A DNA stretch of 64,000 nt from Cystobasidiopsis lactophilus. Lineage: Eukaryota; Basidiomycota; Agaricostilbomycetes; Agaricostilbales; Chionosphaeraceae. The stretch spans positions 1,705,652-1,769,651 of the forward strand of contig BCIO01000006.1 in the NCBI GenBank assembly GCA_001599975.1. Reading direction: 5' to 3'. Both the position numbers and the translations under genes were made by a program. This document shows positions 1 through 10,381 of this stretch, piece by piece. Each line of letters opens with the position of its first letter. Position 1 is the stretch's first letter. Below the pieces are notes generated by a model, which saw only the letters and a program-made list of their open reading frames with translations, was not told the DNA's origin and searched no databases.

Positions 1-1222
1 TGTTGCTGGCAAGGCGGGCTAGGGAGGCCATGATCGTCTCGGCACCGTGTTCCGCATGGCGAACATGGATGTAGACTGTGAGATGTTCCAGTGCGGGGTG
101 AGCAAGGGTGTCCAGCTGGAGAGCTTGCCGAGAGAAAGAATCTGGAAAATCGGGCCAGCCCGGCGCCCGAGTCGTGGGACCCACGAAAGTGACAGAAAGA
201 ATTTGGAGTTGAGCAAGGCGGTCGAGCGACTGCCAACCTCGAAGGTTTTCGAACCTCAGGTTCTCCATTTCCGCGAAGTCGTATTCTAGGAGAAGTTCGA
301 GGTTGGTGAGGGTGACCGGCAATGCGCTGAGAAAGGGCGACCACTCGATGCGAAGATGGGGAAATAGTGCGGCACGAGCACGGACGACAAGGGAGGTGAC
401 ATCCGACGGGTCCCCCAGAAAGTCTCGAAGGCGGTCCAGTGCCCCAGGTCTGTTGAGGACGTGATTATCGTTCAGGTCGATGCATGGGTCCACCATCTTC
501 AAGCGACCAGATGCTCGGCAAACACTCCAAGAGCAAGCTCCGTCAGGCCCAGGGAGTTCGTAGAAGGTTTCGTTGTAGGAGAGTGTCACCATATGAAATG
601 CAATTTCGACGGTTTCCAGGCGAAGAAATGGATCGAGGACGATAATCGCAGAGCTGCCGGGCTGAGTGCTGCCGCTTCGGTCGTCGACAATGGATATCCG
701 CCTGAGCCATTCCGGTCGAATGCCTCGAATGGCGAAGGCCGATTGGATCGCGAGCGGCGAAAGCTCGGTAAAGCAAACATCGACCGAGGTAACTTTAGTG
801 GCCGGGAATTGGGGCGCCTTCAAGATCAATTCCACGAAAGGAAAACCGTAAACCGCCAAGGTAGGACAGAACTCGAGAGTAAGTTGCCGGAGCTGGGAGA
901 TGGGCCGAGCGTGGTGCTGCAGGAAGGCAAGCAAGGATGCCTTGTGTTTCTTGCAGTACGAAGCCAGAGTATGATCGAAGAAATCGTCGGCGGGGGCGTA
1001 GGCACTGAATGTGAACCGAAAGCTTCGCAAGATGATGGGCTGGAAGAGGTCCAAAAACAGCTTGGAAACTCGCAGAATCTGCCAATCTGGCTGAGGGTGG
1101 TAGGAGAACAGAAGGCCGTGCCAGTGGATGCTGATCTCCAAGGCGCTGCACTCCTCGTCGTCAACAAGCGCTTCGCCAATACATCGCAGCACGTCCTCGG
1201 GCAAGTCCATCAGCTCGGGCAT
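1..1222 (-). CDS. F-box-like protein, array copy 1 (C-terminus cut by window edge)
   Basis: Reading the minus strand from an ATG at 1222-1220 gives an uninterrupted frame of 407 codons that leaves the window at base 1 without a stop. It opens with MPELMDLPEDVLRCI, the same N-terminal pattern as the six neighbours (small residue, LDLP, hydrophobic, L..I), followed about 40 residues later by a 'L.VSKLFLDLFQPIIL' segment. Together these resemble an F-box (Leu-Pro start, V(C/S)K.. centre). The remainder aligns by eye with the other copies, including a '..FE.LRGWQSLDRLAQL' stretch. F-box proteins usually bring substrates to SCF ubiquitin ligases through Skp1. Substrates of this family are unknown, and no Skp1 binding can be shown from sequence. 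This copy appears intact over the visible part. Confidence 0.7.
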   Translation of the reverse strand, partial: MPELMDLPEDVLRCIGEALVDDEECSALEISIHWHGLLFSYHPQPDWQILRVSKLFLDLFQPIILRSFRFTFSAYAPADDFFDHTLASYCKKHKASLLAFLQHHARPISQLRQLTLEFCPTLAVYGFPFVELILKAPQFPATKVTSVDVCFTELSPLAIQSAFAIRGIRPEWLRRISIVDDRSGSTQPGSSAIIVLDPFLRLETVEIAFHMVTLSYNETFYELPGPDGACSWSVCRASGRLKMVDPCIDLNDNHVLNRPGALDRLRDFLGDPSDVTSLVVRARAALFPHLRIEWSPFLSALPVTLTNLELLLEYDFAEMENLRFENLRGWQSLDRLAQLQILSVTFVGPTTRAPGWPDFPDSFSRQALQLDTLAHPALEHLTVYIHVRHAEHGAETIMASLARLASN

Positions 1223-1851
1223 TTTGGACGAGCAAGAGCTGCTGTTTGAGGCGAGAGTATTCTGCGAGCAGGAGGTTGATTGAGTGCCGCCCCGACAGAC
1301 AAATGCCAGGCCACAGAATTGACGGACCTGAGCCAATTCAAGGACTTGTCGCCTTCCCAAGCAGCTGCAGCCCGTAAGTCTGCATCCAGTAGGCCAAAAT
1401 GATTTGCAGTGTTCAGTGGTGTTTTTGTTAGACCGCCACAAGGCCAAAGCACGGCGGCAGAGCGAGGGGCCGAAGTGAAGATGTCAAGCGGGCTGCGAAG
1501 CGCGTTCAGTCAAAGCCCAGCTGGTGACAGCTCCCAGTGACGCACTGTGTGTCCTTGCTACAGCTAGGTCGTGAAGGCAAGCCAACGCACAGCCAGGCCA
1601 GACGTCGGAGTGACAGAACGCTGTTCAAAACAAAGCGTCGGCCGCTGAGTCGTTGGCTCAAAGTGGCAAATCTCAGGCTTCTGGTGTACAAGCTCCCAAA
1701 TCCTTCCATCGCAGACTTCAACGGGTGATCTAATAATGCATTAGGCAGCTTTGAATCCTAGGTCGTCTGCGCCATAAACAACTTCCTTCTGCCTCTGCTG
1801 CTGGAGCCTGAAGTCTGAAGGAGCAGCCAGTCACGCCCTTTCTTCTCTCGC
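1223..1851. other. Spacer between array copies 1 and 2
   Basis: About 630 bases holding the presumed promoter of copy 1 and the 3' end region of copy 2. I see no credible gene, TATA box or repeat. Confidence 0.5.
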
Positions 1852-3288
1852 TTAAACGGCATAGTTCCAGGCTCTCGGTGAGACCCTGCGGAAGACCTTG
1901 AGCCGACAACCTAGGCCAGGAAAGAGTCGGACCCACCATTCAAATTCACCATCGATGCCAACCTCTGCGCAGGCCTCCCGGAACTCGTGCACCAGCTCGG
2001 AGTCGAAGTCGTAGCACGTCTCAACCGCCACATGCGCTAAAGCCGGCACCGATGTTCGGCCGTCCTTGATCAACGTTGTCAAGGAACTGAGGATAACCGT
2101 GGGGTGGCAAACGTGAGTAACCGCCCGGATCTTGATGTTTAAGCTCTTGAGACTCGAAAGGGAAAGAGAGTCGAGGTCGACGATGGTCGGCCGAGCCAAA
2201 TAGTCGATGCTGAATGGGGATGGTGGTTCGAAGGGGCTTTGATCCGGTGTCGGCAGCGGCTCTCCATAAAGAATGATTAGGTGCGAGAGCTCGCTAAACT
2301 GATCGAGGCTGTTCCATCCGGTAAAGGTGTGGAACCGCAGGAACGCGAAGTCGGAAGTCGAGTAGTTCAAGTCGAGCCGCAAGGTCTTGACATTGCGAGG
2401 CAGCCGCGCCATGAAAGTCCGCCAATCCAACCGCCCATCGACTGTTTCGTCCGCCTCTTCAGCAACAATGGTCATAGCGAGACTGTGTCCAGGAGAGCTG
2501 AGAAGGTGCTGGAGGTGACCATGATTGCCCGGCAAGTAGTCAGGCCACGTCTCTTGATCGATGTGAAGCACGACGGTTTCCAAAGCGAGACGGCCCAAGG
2601 CTCGGTCTACCGTCCACACGCAGGAGTCTTGCGTGCTGACAGGGGTGGAGGCTTGGCCTCTGAAAAGAAGGGTTGGAGAGGCGTGCTGGCCTTCCCACTG
2701 CCTGCTGATCGAAACTGTGCCCAACGCTGCCAGGGGATCGAGATCAAGGCGGACGCCGCCGAATGCTTCGCAAGACTGGAGCGTCAAAGTGGTGATCCAT
2801 GTTGGGTCCAGCCATGGGGAAGTCAGCATTTGATGAATGGTTGCGGTGAAGAGTCGTTCGAAGTGTAAGGCAAGTCCCACTTTTCTGTGCCGAGGGTAGT
2901 GTCCGTCCTCCATGATGTGTTGAAGAACAACAGCCGAATGATGCTCTCCCCCGCGTCCACGATCGTTTGACCACACTTTAACAAGGAGTGAATTGAGATT
3001 GCTTAAGGGACGCGCAAAGTGGGTGCAGAGTGACGAGATTTGGCGAGAGTGTGGATCCAAATTAATGCCATGGCAACTGATGAGCAGTCTGAGCTGCCCC
3101 CAAACGACTGATTGAAAAGCCGGAACCAATTGGCGGCATATCAAGAGCGTTGGCAACGCAGTGCTTGGATAGAAGTCCACCGCAAACGAGGGACCGACAA
3201 CCACCAGGCTGATACAGCCGGGAAGAGGGTCCAGAAACTCGCAGATCTGCTGTAGAGTCTCTGTCGGAAGCGCGACAAGGGAAGGCAT
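1852..3288 (-). CDS. F-box-like protein, array copy 2
   Basis: Single open frame of 478 residues with no intron needed. It starts MPSLVALPTETLQQICEFLD, which is an F-box-like opening, but the usual 'VCKRL' centre is weaker here (LLICRQLVPAFQSVVW), so the F-box is divergent. The middle has short hydrophobic repeats of leucine-rich-repeat character (LPRNVKTLRLDLNY, FSELSHLIILYG), and the C-terminus carries the family signature 'HEFREACAEVGIDGEFEW'. All seven copies share the order F-box-like start, leucine-rich middle, and D/E-F-(R/Q)-(E/N/A)-A-C tail. The predicted role is substrate recognition for an SCF-type ligase, by family analogy only. The first ATG is adopted because it aligns with the start of the other copies. 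Confidence 0.72.
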   Translation of the reverse strand: MPSLVALPTETLQQICEFLDPLPGCISLVVVGPSFAVDFYPSTALPTLLICRQLVPAFQSVVWGQLRLLISCHGINLDPHSRQISSLCTHFARPLSNLNSLLVKVWSNDRGRGGEHHSAVVLQHIMEDGHYPRHRKVGLALHFERLFTATIHQMLTSPWLDPTWITTLTLQSCEAFGGVRLDLDPLAALGTVSISRQWEGQHASPTLLFRGQASTPVSTQDSCVWTVDRALGRLALETVVLHIDQETWPDYLPGNHGHLQHLLSSPGHSLAMTIVAEEADETVDGRLDWRTFMARLPRNVKTLRLDLNYSTSDFAFLRFHTFTGWNSLDQFSELSHLIILYGEPLPTPDQSPFEPPSPFSIDYLARPTIVDLDSLSLSSLKSLNIKIRAVTHVCHPTVILSSLTTLIKDGRTSVPALAHVAVETCYDFDSELVHEFREACAEVGIDGEFEWWVRLFPGLGCRLKVFRRVSPRAWNYAV

Positions 3289-4251
3289 GGCGCTCGTCCT
3301 GAGGTCATCTCAGTCCATGCACCCCCGTTTAATCAGATATCTCAAGTAGTCTACACTTACGGGAACAGTGCTCTACTACTGCCACAGCAAGGAACTCGCG
3401 GCTGGAAAAGGGCTCTGCACTTGAGGTCTGCCCCACAACTTCTGAGCCAGAGCCTTCCTCAACGACGGGCTCGGATGGATCTGCCTTAATCTAAGGCTCT
3501 TCAATTACGTCCTATCAGCTCCACGGGCCCATCAGCAAAGCACGCCTGCTGCTGTACAAAAGGCGGAAACGCACCAGATTCAACAATCGCGTCGAAATGT
3601 TCGTTGGCGTGCACGAAGCCGCTTTCCTTATATACGTGGAGCGCTGAATACTTGAGAGAACCTATTAAGCTGTAAAAAGCGAGACACAGACGCGCCAAAA
3701 GTCGACAAGTGCTTACTGAAGCGATACCGAGCAGGAATTGCGAACGAGCGGGCCCAAGGTCAACTGCCCTTTAGGGACGGCTTGGCCTCAAGCGCGTCCA
3801 GCAGAACGAAATCACGCGAATAACAAGATTAAAAGACCCAGAGACTGAGAAGAGAAGGTTGGCAGCAAGAGAGCAAGAAGTTCGCCGACCCGCCAAAATT
3901 TGCCGCACGAGCGCACAGACCATCAAGGGACAGCAGTCAGCTCATCTTCAATATCGCGAACAGCTCGCAAATGAGTCGTAAGAGGGCAGCAAGTTAGCGA
4001 TTCGGGGCAAGGTGGGAGTTTCATTCCAACAGTGGCAGGCGCGCCCTCGCGGTGGCAAAAACGCTGCTTCTAATGTGCACGCCCCACGCGCCGACAGCCA
4101 ACATTGAGAACCCTGCGCTGAATGCGTTCAACCTGCACTTTTGGCTCTTGACTGGCAGGCTGCCAAGACTCGTCGTTCAATCGGTAAAGGTCCACCTGCT
4201 GGGCGCGGTCCTGATGCAACATGAGTATCAATCGCGACAGGGTGCAGGTCA
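3289..4251. other. Spacer between array copies 2 and 3
   Basis: About 960 bases. A TATA-like TTATATACG lies near 3628, but it is not well placed for either neighbour. Nothing else is recognised. Confidence 0.4.
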
Positions 4252-5676
4252 CTAGCAGAACAGGGCGTACCACTTGTAATGGCCGTCAATCTGAGCTGCA
4301 CGGCAGGCTTCCTGGAAGTCGTGGACCATCGAATACCTCATGTCGTAAGTGCATTCCACATCCACTCTGGCTAGCGATGGCACTAAAATGTCGGCGTTGC
4401 GGATGAGCTCGGTCAAGGAGGGAAGGAGCGTCGTTGGGTGCTGCATGCGCGACTCGAGCAGCATCAGGACCTTCAGCTGACGGAGACAAGGGAGTCGAAT
4501 GTTCTCGAGCAGACATGAAGGCGGGCGTGCATGGCGTTCAGGAATGCGGTATTCGGCCTCGTCTCGGGAGTCCCAGACGAAATCAGTGTCCCCGAACGTC
4601 ACCTCCAGCGCGTGGAGGCCGTCGAAGCGAGCCAGCCGGCCCCAGTCCCAGTTAATGTACCTCAGGTCGTCGTCCATTTCGTACCTGAAGGTCAGTCGCA
4701 GGGACGTCAACTTCTGGGGCAAGGCGGCGAGGAAGGGAGGCCAAATGACGGGGTCCCACTCGTCCTGGCCTAAGTGCAGCTGCAAAGTGATGTCTGGCTC
4801 GGTGGCGCAGGACGAGAATAAGCGGAGGACAGGGTGCGACTGGTTGACCTCGACGGAGTGGCTCGAAGGGGCGCCGGTAAAGGCGAAGGTGGCGGACGAA
4901 AGCGAAAGGCCCTCATCTCCCGCTGTAGCCCAGATGTAGACGTCGTCTGAGCCAGCCAAGGAGTAGGTGTAGCCCTTGATACGAAAGGTTGTAGCCGGGA
5001 GAGTCTGGTTGGACTCATCGTTATCGGCCCCGTCCAACGTCAGCGCTTTCAAGTTGCTGAGGACATCGAAATCGATCAGGCTGGACGAAGAAAACATGCA
5101 TTCCTTGAGGAAGACAGCGACGACCCAGTGTTGACGTGGGCAGAGCAGCGCTAGAATGAGTTGGATGAAGGACGGCGAGAGTTGGAATATGACGAGCGAG
5201 AGGGCGAGCTTCTTGTGCGCCGGGAACGTTGGCGCGGTGAGGAAGGCTTCCACGCAAGCAAAGAGGACGGCCTCCATGGTGCGCAATCGCTTGGGTTTCG
5301 CTCGATCCTCGGAATACCTCTCTAGGCCGCAGAGCGTGAGGGTAAGCGTCAGGCGCCGCACATGCGCAAGCGATGCTCCGATCTGTGTGCAAAAGGCCGA
5401 TAGCGCCAGACAGGCTTGATCTCGAGAGGCTTCAAGATGGGAGGCTTTGAAGCGGCCAACCGTGGACACATCAATGGCGAGCGAGCGGTGGACGACGAAG
5501 CGGAGATCGTTGTAAAAGCGCTTGTTGACGAAGAGGAGGCGGACGTTGTCGGACGGAACGAAGGTAATGTCGGTGTCGGCCGCCGCGATCTTGATGTGGA
5601 CGGCGTTCGCAGGGACATCAATCTCCTCGACGATTTGTTGGAGCACTGAGGTGGGCAGGTCGAGCAAGCCGGGCAT
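4252..5676 (-). CDS. F-box-like protein, array copy 3
   Basis: Open frame of 474 residues from the ATG at 5676-5674. The frame stays open 42 codons further upstream, but the internal start is chosen because MPGLLDLPTSVLQQIVEEID aligns exactly with the starts of the other copies. The F-box-like centre is 'VRLLFVNKRFYNDLRF'. The middle has leucine-rich stretches (LPQKLTSLRLTFRYEMDDD, FDGLHALEVTF), and the end carries 'HDFQEACRAAQIDGHYKW'. A TATATA lies only about 20 bases upstream of the chosen ATG, so transcription may start very close to it. Function by family analogy: adaptor for protein ubiquitination. The substrate is unknown. Confidence 0.72.
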   Translation of the reverse strand: MPGLLDLPTSVLQQIVEEIDVPANAVHIKIAAADTDITFVPSDNVRLLFVNKRFYNDLRFVVHRSLAIDVSTVGRFKASHLEASRDQACLALSAFCTQIGASLAHVRRLTLTLTLCGLERYSEDRAKPKRLRTMEAVLFACVEAFLTAPTFPAHKKLALSLVIFQLSPSFIQLILALLCPRQHWVVAVFLKECMFSSSSLIDFDVLSNLKALTLDGADNDESNQTLPATTFRIKGYTYSLAGSDDVYIWATAGDEGLSLSSATFAFTGAPSSHSVEVNQSHPVLRLFSSCATEPDITLQLHLGQDEWDPVIWPPFLAALPQKLTSLRLTFRYEMDDDLRYINWDWGRLARFDGLHALEVTFGDTDFVWDSRDEAEYRIPERHARPPSCLLENIRLPCLRQLKVLMLLESRMQHPTTLLPSLTELIRNADILVPSLARVDVECTYDMRYSMVHDFQEACRAAQIDGHYKWYALFC

Positions 5677-6480
5677 GGTGACACGCACACGGGTATATAT
5701 GATCCTGTCTTGCATCCTGTCAGACGAACCAGCGCAAAGAATCAAAGAGCAAGAGCTGCCAAACTGACCTAACCTCAGAGTCTGCCTTGGACTGCGCCCC
5801 AAAATTCAATAGCAGTCGCTCGCCAACTGTGCCCAGTTTGCAGCTCGTGCGCGCCAGTCAACGGTCTATGTGGTCAAGCACGAACGCCAGGAGGCTCGAG
5901 GGCGCCAACGGGCTCGCGCGCAGGGCTGGGCGGACCACAATGATCTTGGGCGGCGAGCGAGCGGCTTGTTGTTTGCGTCGTGTCCAGTGCAATAGGCGGG
6001 CAGGCTAGCAAGCAGGTTGCTGTGACTGGTTGCAGAGGGCAGCTCAAGGCCAAGAAGACGCTGACTTCGTAGGTCGCCGGCTCAGGCAAAGGGTCGCCCA
6101 CTCAAGTCGGCCAGCTGGAGGTGGCAAAATGCAACTCCCGGTTTCCATGCCTCGACCTTGCGCTACACATTTCTTTTACACTGTGAACTAATTCGTAGCC
6201 GAACTGACAGGTCCCGAGGCCCCAAACAACGTCAACGAGCGAGCTGCCGTCCCTCTTGATCGCTGTGCCGACTGCCCAAACGATCCGCTGCTTGGCCCCG
6301 CTGCTTGGCCTCTGCCATGTGCCATCATCTCCCTGCAATCAATGCCGAGCCGGTGGTCGCTAGCACTCGACCTTGGCACGGCCTCGTCTCGATGTCTAGC
6401 CAGCAGGGCGCAAATCAAGGACGTCGGGCCGAGGAGCTGAAATGAATGAGCTTAGTGGATGCAGGTTCAACGCAAGCAGC
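5677..6480. other. Spacer between array copies 3 and 4
   Basis: About 800 bases. ATATATAC at 5693-5700 (minus-strand GTATATAT) could be a TATA element for copy 3. No gene is seen. Confidence 0.35.
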
Positions 6481-7887
6481 TTACAATTGGTAGTCTAAGT
6501 CGACCTCACGAAGATCGCAAGCATTGGTAAGCTCTTCGACCATCGGGGCGGGAAAGTCGTCCAAATCCGTCAACGATAGAGAAAGAGAGCCGAGGGCGGG
6601 GACGAGGGTCTCGTCTTGAATCAGACGGACCAGCGAATGGAAGATGTCGTTACGGTGATCAGCTGCGCCATGCCGAAGGTTGATGCTCACCGAGAGGGAC
6701 GAGAGGGTGGGATGTTGCAGAGTGTCCAGCTGTATTATCTTCGAGGACGAGACCCTATCACTCCTGCGAGGGGGCGGCGGATCGACCTCGTCAGTGTCGA
6801 AGAAAATCAACAAGCCCTTGAGTTGATCGAAGCGGGCCAACGAGTTCCAACCATCAAAGTCTATGAAGCGCAAATCCTCCATGTGGGGCTGGAAGTAGGT
6901 GAACATGATGTCGAACTCGGTGAGGGAACTGGGTAGCGCGGCAAGAAAAGAGTCCCAAGGGATGCAGGTGATGGAACGAAAGATTGGAAGGGCGGTGATG
7001 GTTAATGATTCGGTCGGCGGTGGATCTATGGAATCCTTGAGCTGCTCCAGTCCTCCACTGCGCCACAGAACGTGGTCGTCTTCCAAAAGCATGGCAAGCC
7101 GCGCCAAGCCGAAGCCACTTCTTTTCCTCGTCCAAACCCATTTGTCCCCTGGGCCCACCGCCACAAGGTGTTTTCCATCCAACTCAAACGAGATGGTCGG
7201 GTGGGACCAAATCGCTATCCGCTGTAGGCGTAGAAAAGGTTCCAGGCCGATCACCACCGGCTCGAAGAAGGGCCCCTCTTCCGCATCGATTCGGTCGGTA
7301 TATCGCACATCTATGCGAGTGATCCACTCTGCCTTCATCCCAAATTGACACAAAGCTTGTTGGCAGGCCAAAGGCGAAAGTGTGTCCAACAGCAGATCAA
7401 CCTGGAGGCTTTTCTCGGCCGGAAAATGAGGGGAGGACAAGAACTTGTGAACGAAGTGGAGCAGATAGGTGTCTGGCGTACGGATGTGTTGATGAGAAGA
7501 ACCGGTGACTTTCAAGCTGAGGTGCCGCAATTGGGAAAGCGGGCCACGAACGCGGGCGCAGAATTCGGTGATGATGGAGGCGTTAGCTCTGGAGTACGCT
7601 GGCAAAGGGTTAGCATGTTGCTTGATTGCCCGTTTATCGCTGCCGATAGTGAACGACCAGTGCCGCCAAAGGATGGCGTACAAGTCTTGGCGAAACTGCT
7701 TGCTAACCAACTCGAGCTGATTGCGGTGAGGGCAGAAAGAGACAGTGACGCCTTCGCGCTTGAGGGTGCAGTGGATACCGTTGCTATCCCCAAATGGACT
7801 CGAATTCGGGCCAAAAGTGTCCCCTCGGATCGTTACCTCCGCAATGGTCTGCAAAACCGTCGAAGGCAAATCCAAGATGCCGACCAT
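6481..7887 (-). CDS. F-box-like protein, array copy 4
   Basis: Single open frame of 468 residues beginning MVGILDLPSTVLQTIAEVTI, with the F-box-like centre 'NQLELVSKQFRQDLYAILW'. The leucine-rich middle includes LPSSLTEFDIMFTYF and 'FDGWNSLARFDQLKGLLIFF', both shared with copies 5-7. The C-terminus (MVEELTNACDLREVDL) keeps only a weak version of the family tail. The N-terminus is most like that of copy 5, suggesting these two are a relatively recent pair. Likely a ubiquitin-ligase adaptor by analogy. Nothing in the sequence identifies a target. Confidence 0.72.
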   Translation of the reverse strand: MVGILDLPSTVLQTIAEVTIRGDTFGPNSSPFGDSNGIHCTLKREGVTVSFCPHRNQLELVSKQFRQDLYAILWRHWSFTIGSDKRAIKQHANPLPAYSRANASIITEFCARVRGPLSQLRHLSLKVTGSSHQHIRTPDTYLLHFVHKFLSSPHFPAEKSLQVDLLLDTLSPLACQQALCQFGMKAEWITRIDVRYTDRIDAEEGPFFEPVVIGLEPFLRLQRIAIWSHPTISFELDGKHLVAVGPGDKWVWTRKRSGFGLARLAMLLEDDHVLWRSGGLEQLKDSIDPPPTESLTITALPIFRSITCIPWDSFLAALPSSLTEFDIMFTYFQPHMEDLRFIDFDGWNSLARFDQLKGLLIFFDTDEVDPPPPRRSDRVSSSKIIQLDTLQHPTLSSLSVSINLRHGAADHRNDIFHSLVRLIQDETLVPALGSLSLSLTDLDDFPAPMVEELTNACDLREVDLDYQL

Positions 7888-8977
7888 TTTGGCCTGCTAG
7901 CAGGGGAGTCTAGGCTTTTTTCTTGATGATAATGTCAATGTGGGCGGCTACAGGAAGACGTGGCAGGCTCACGGTGACCAGAGGCGGCAATGCACTTTCG
8001 GATTCCGTGAGCCGGCGCGGGCGCTTGAAGAGCGACCGGTCTGCAGCAACACCTTCTCTCAGTATTAAACAGACAATACAGCAGGCAAACATAGCGCCAT
8101 ACGCAATGGATCCGAAGCAAGTTGAAAGTCCAAAGCGGCTCTCAAGTTGAAGTCTCAGCGCGGCGGGAAAGGATCGGGAGTCGACTTTGCAGGGACGACA
8201 CTGTCCAGCTCTCTGTTGGGTGCAAGAAAACTGCCAAAAGAGCCCAGGTTCAGGGTAGAAAAGTTAACGCCTTGATGGCCGAGGAAGAAGGACGACTCGA
8301 TGAAGCCTGAAGCGGGCCCGGTGGCGGCGGCCCCCTGTACTTATGGTCTTTCGGCCTTTACGGTATATGGTCTCTGAGAACACTCTGCTCCTTAGCTTGC
8401 GTCTGGAGATGCGAAGAAGCAAAGGTGCAGTCGAGTGGCAAAAAGAGGCGAGAGTGATGGGCAATCGCTCGCACGTGTTGGCAATGAATTAATCGTAACG
8501 CAGGCCTTGCAAGCTAAAGAAAAGCAGCGAAAAGGCGATAACACGTCAGGTGGTCAAAAAGAAGTCAAGGGTGTTGAACAAAACGATGCGCTCGCTCCCG
8601 ATGCAAGGCACTCGTCAACCGTGTGCGACCTGCTTGATCTTCCTCTGAGAAAGATATAGACAAGTTGAAAAGAAGCACAGACTTACTGTACTGGAGCAAC
8701 ACGGATTGACCACCGAAGTCAGCGACAGGAGCACAAAGGCCACAGTGCGATCATTCGAACCCTGCCCTTGACCCCTAACGGAAGCACTGTCCTCGCACCC
8801 GCCCCACACCTTCGTCCAGCCAAAGACCCTTGTCATCTACTGCGTCCACAATCCACACGCCCTGACTTCGTTGCCAGCCGCCGTCTCTCCGTCACTTCCC
8901 TGTCCCTGGTGATACCCAACGCCTACAGCTCATCGTACCGCATCTGGTCCAATTCAAGGTCGTATTATGCTGACGGA
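7888..8977. other. Spacer between array copies 4 and 5
   Basis: About 1.1 kb, the longest spacer in the array. Short frames occur on both strands but none has recognisable protein character. Nothing else is seen. Confidence 0.4.
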
Positions 8978-10381
8978 TTAACCCTGCAGCACAGCAAATG
9001 AGCAGGACAGAAAGAAAGATCTGGCTTCAACTGACCATTCGAACTCGCCATCAATGCCACGCTCTTTGCAGGCGTTTTGGAAGTCGTTGACCGCCGATAC
9101 TCGATAATCGTAGTGTGATTGGACCTCGATCCTCTTGAGAGCCGGGGTCAATGCTGCGCTGGCTCGGGCCAATTGGGTCAAGGAGGGAAGAATTGTTGCC
9201 GCTCGGCGTTTCTGGTGAACGACACGACTAAGAACGGTCAATGACGAAAGGGTCGGGTGGCACAGGGAACTGAAGTCGACAATGGTCTCGCTGAAGGAAG
9301 GTGGCAGATCCGTGCTGGTGGGACGGTTGGCGGACGGGCTGATGAACTGCACGTGCAAAGTTTTGAGTTGGTCAAAGCAAGGCAAGCGGTGCCAGCCGTC
9401 GAACTGCGTGATATGGAGGTCTTCCATGTTGGCGAAATCATAATGGAATACCAGCTCCAACTCTTCGACGGCCTTGGGGAGGGCGTCCAATAATAGTGCC
9501 CACTGGACACGAGTAGATGCACTGACAGCATTTGCGGCGCAAATTTTAAGTGGGAAAGAGTCAGCGTGGTCGTTAAACGAGGCGGCGAGGGCGTTCAATC
9601 CACCGGTCCTGCAAAGGCGATTATCGGTGTCAATATCGACGACAGCCTTCGTGAGCCGCAGGCGAGGTGCCTCCCGCACGACCTCCCAGTTGTACTCGTC
9701 CCCAGGACCGACAAGCGAATACAGCTTTCCTTGAAAGCTAAAACTGATGTTCCAGTAGAAGGAGTTGCTGACCACTTTCAGGCGAGTAAACCGATCGAGA
9801 GTCAAGATTGAATCCGGCCAGGGCGTGCGGTTGCTAAGTTGAGAATCCACCAGTTCGATTGAGGTAAGCCATTCTGGTTCAATCCCCGGCAAGCTGAGAG
9901 CGAGTTGGCATGCTAGCGGCGATAGTTGATCCAGTCTTATGGAGGTGTCCACAAGTTTGCCGAATCCGATTGCTCGACTGGCAAACATTGTCTCCACGAA
10001 GGGGAACAGATACGTCTCTTGAGCTTCTTTGCTGCACTTGAGGGTCAAAGAAAGTTTTCGGAGCTGTGATAAAGGCCGAGCGAGCTGGAGAAGGAGCCTA
10101 GACATGTGTGCCGAGTTGACGGAGACATAATCTGGGAGGGGCGTGTTGCCCTTATTTGTCGACGCATTGAACGCGATGGCAATGGTCCGCCAGATAACCG
10201 GACTGAGGTCACGGAACAGGCGTTTGCAGACGAGAAGCAGCTCCCAGTGAGGATGAGGGTCGTAATCGATGAGAAATCCGTCGTCGTTCAAGAGTAATTG
10301 GATCGCACTTTTCGCAAATGGGTCTACGTCGATACACACTTGCTGTAAGATGTTTGCAGGAAGATCTAGTATGCCGACCAT
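8978..10381 (-). CDS. F-box-like protein, array copy 5
   Basis: Open frame of 467 residues starting MVGILDLPANILQQVCIDVD. The F-box-like centre 'WELLLVCKRLFRDLSPVIW' is the best match to an F-box in the array (V-C-K-R, then W). The middle includes LPKAVEELELVFHYDF and 'FDGWHRLPCFDQLKTLHV'. The family tail 'NDFQNACKERGIDGEFEW' ends about 20 residues before the stop. The last residues are hydrophobic and unlike the siblings, so either the reading frame runs through a missed 3' intron (a GTCAGT near 9037 and a CTGCAG near 8990 on the minus strand would serve) or the C-terminus has changed. Adaptor function is by analogy. Confidence 0.72.
   Translation of the reverse strand: MVGILDLPANILQQVCIDVDPFAKSAIQLLLNDDGFLIDYDPHPHWELLLVCKRLFRDLSPVIWRTIAIAFNASTNKGNTPLPDYVSVNSAHMSRLLLQLARPLSQLRKLSLTLKCSKEAQETYLFPFVETMFASRAIGFGKLVDTSIRLDQLSPLACQLALSLPGIEPEWLTSIELVDSQLSNRTPWPDSILTLDRFTRLKVVSNSFYWNISFSFQGKLYSLVGPGDEYNWEVVREAPRLRLTKAVVDIDTDNRLCRTGGLNALAASFNDHADSFPLKICAANAVSASTRVQWALLLDALPKAVEELELVFHYDFANMEDLHITQFDGWHRLPCFDQLKTLHVQFISPSANRPTSTDLPPSFSETIVDFSSLCHPTLSSLTVLSRVVHQKRRAATILPSLTQLARASAALTPALKRIEVQSHYDYRVSAVNDFQNACKERGIDGEFEWSVEARSFFLSCSFAVLQG

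Noticed and set aside
461-1249. 262-codon plus-strand frame over F-box copy 1
   Set aside because: It lies antisense to an open minus-strand frame with clear family similarity. Composition is that of a reverse-strand shadow.
5677-5802. 42-residue N-terminal extension of F-box copy 3
   Set aside because: No counterpart in the six siblings, and a TATA-like element lies inside it. The ATG at 5676 aligns with the family starts.
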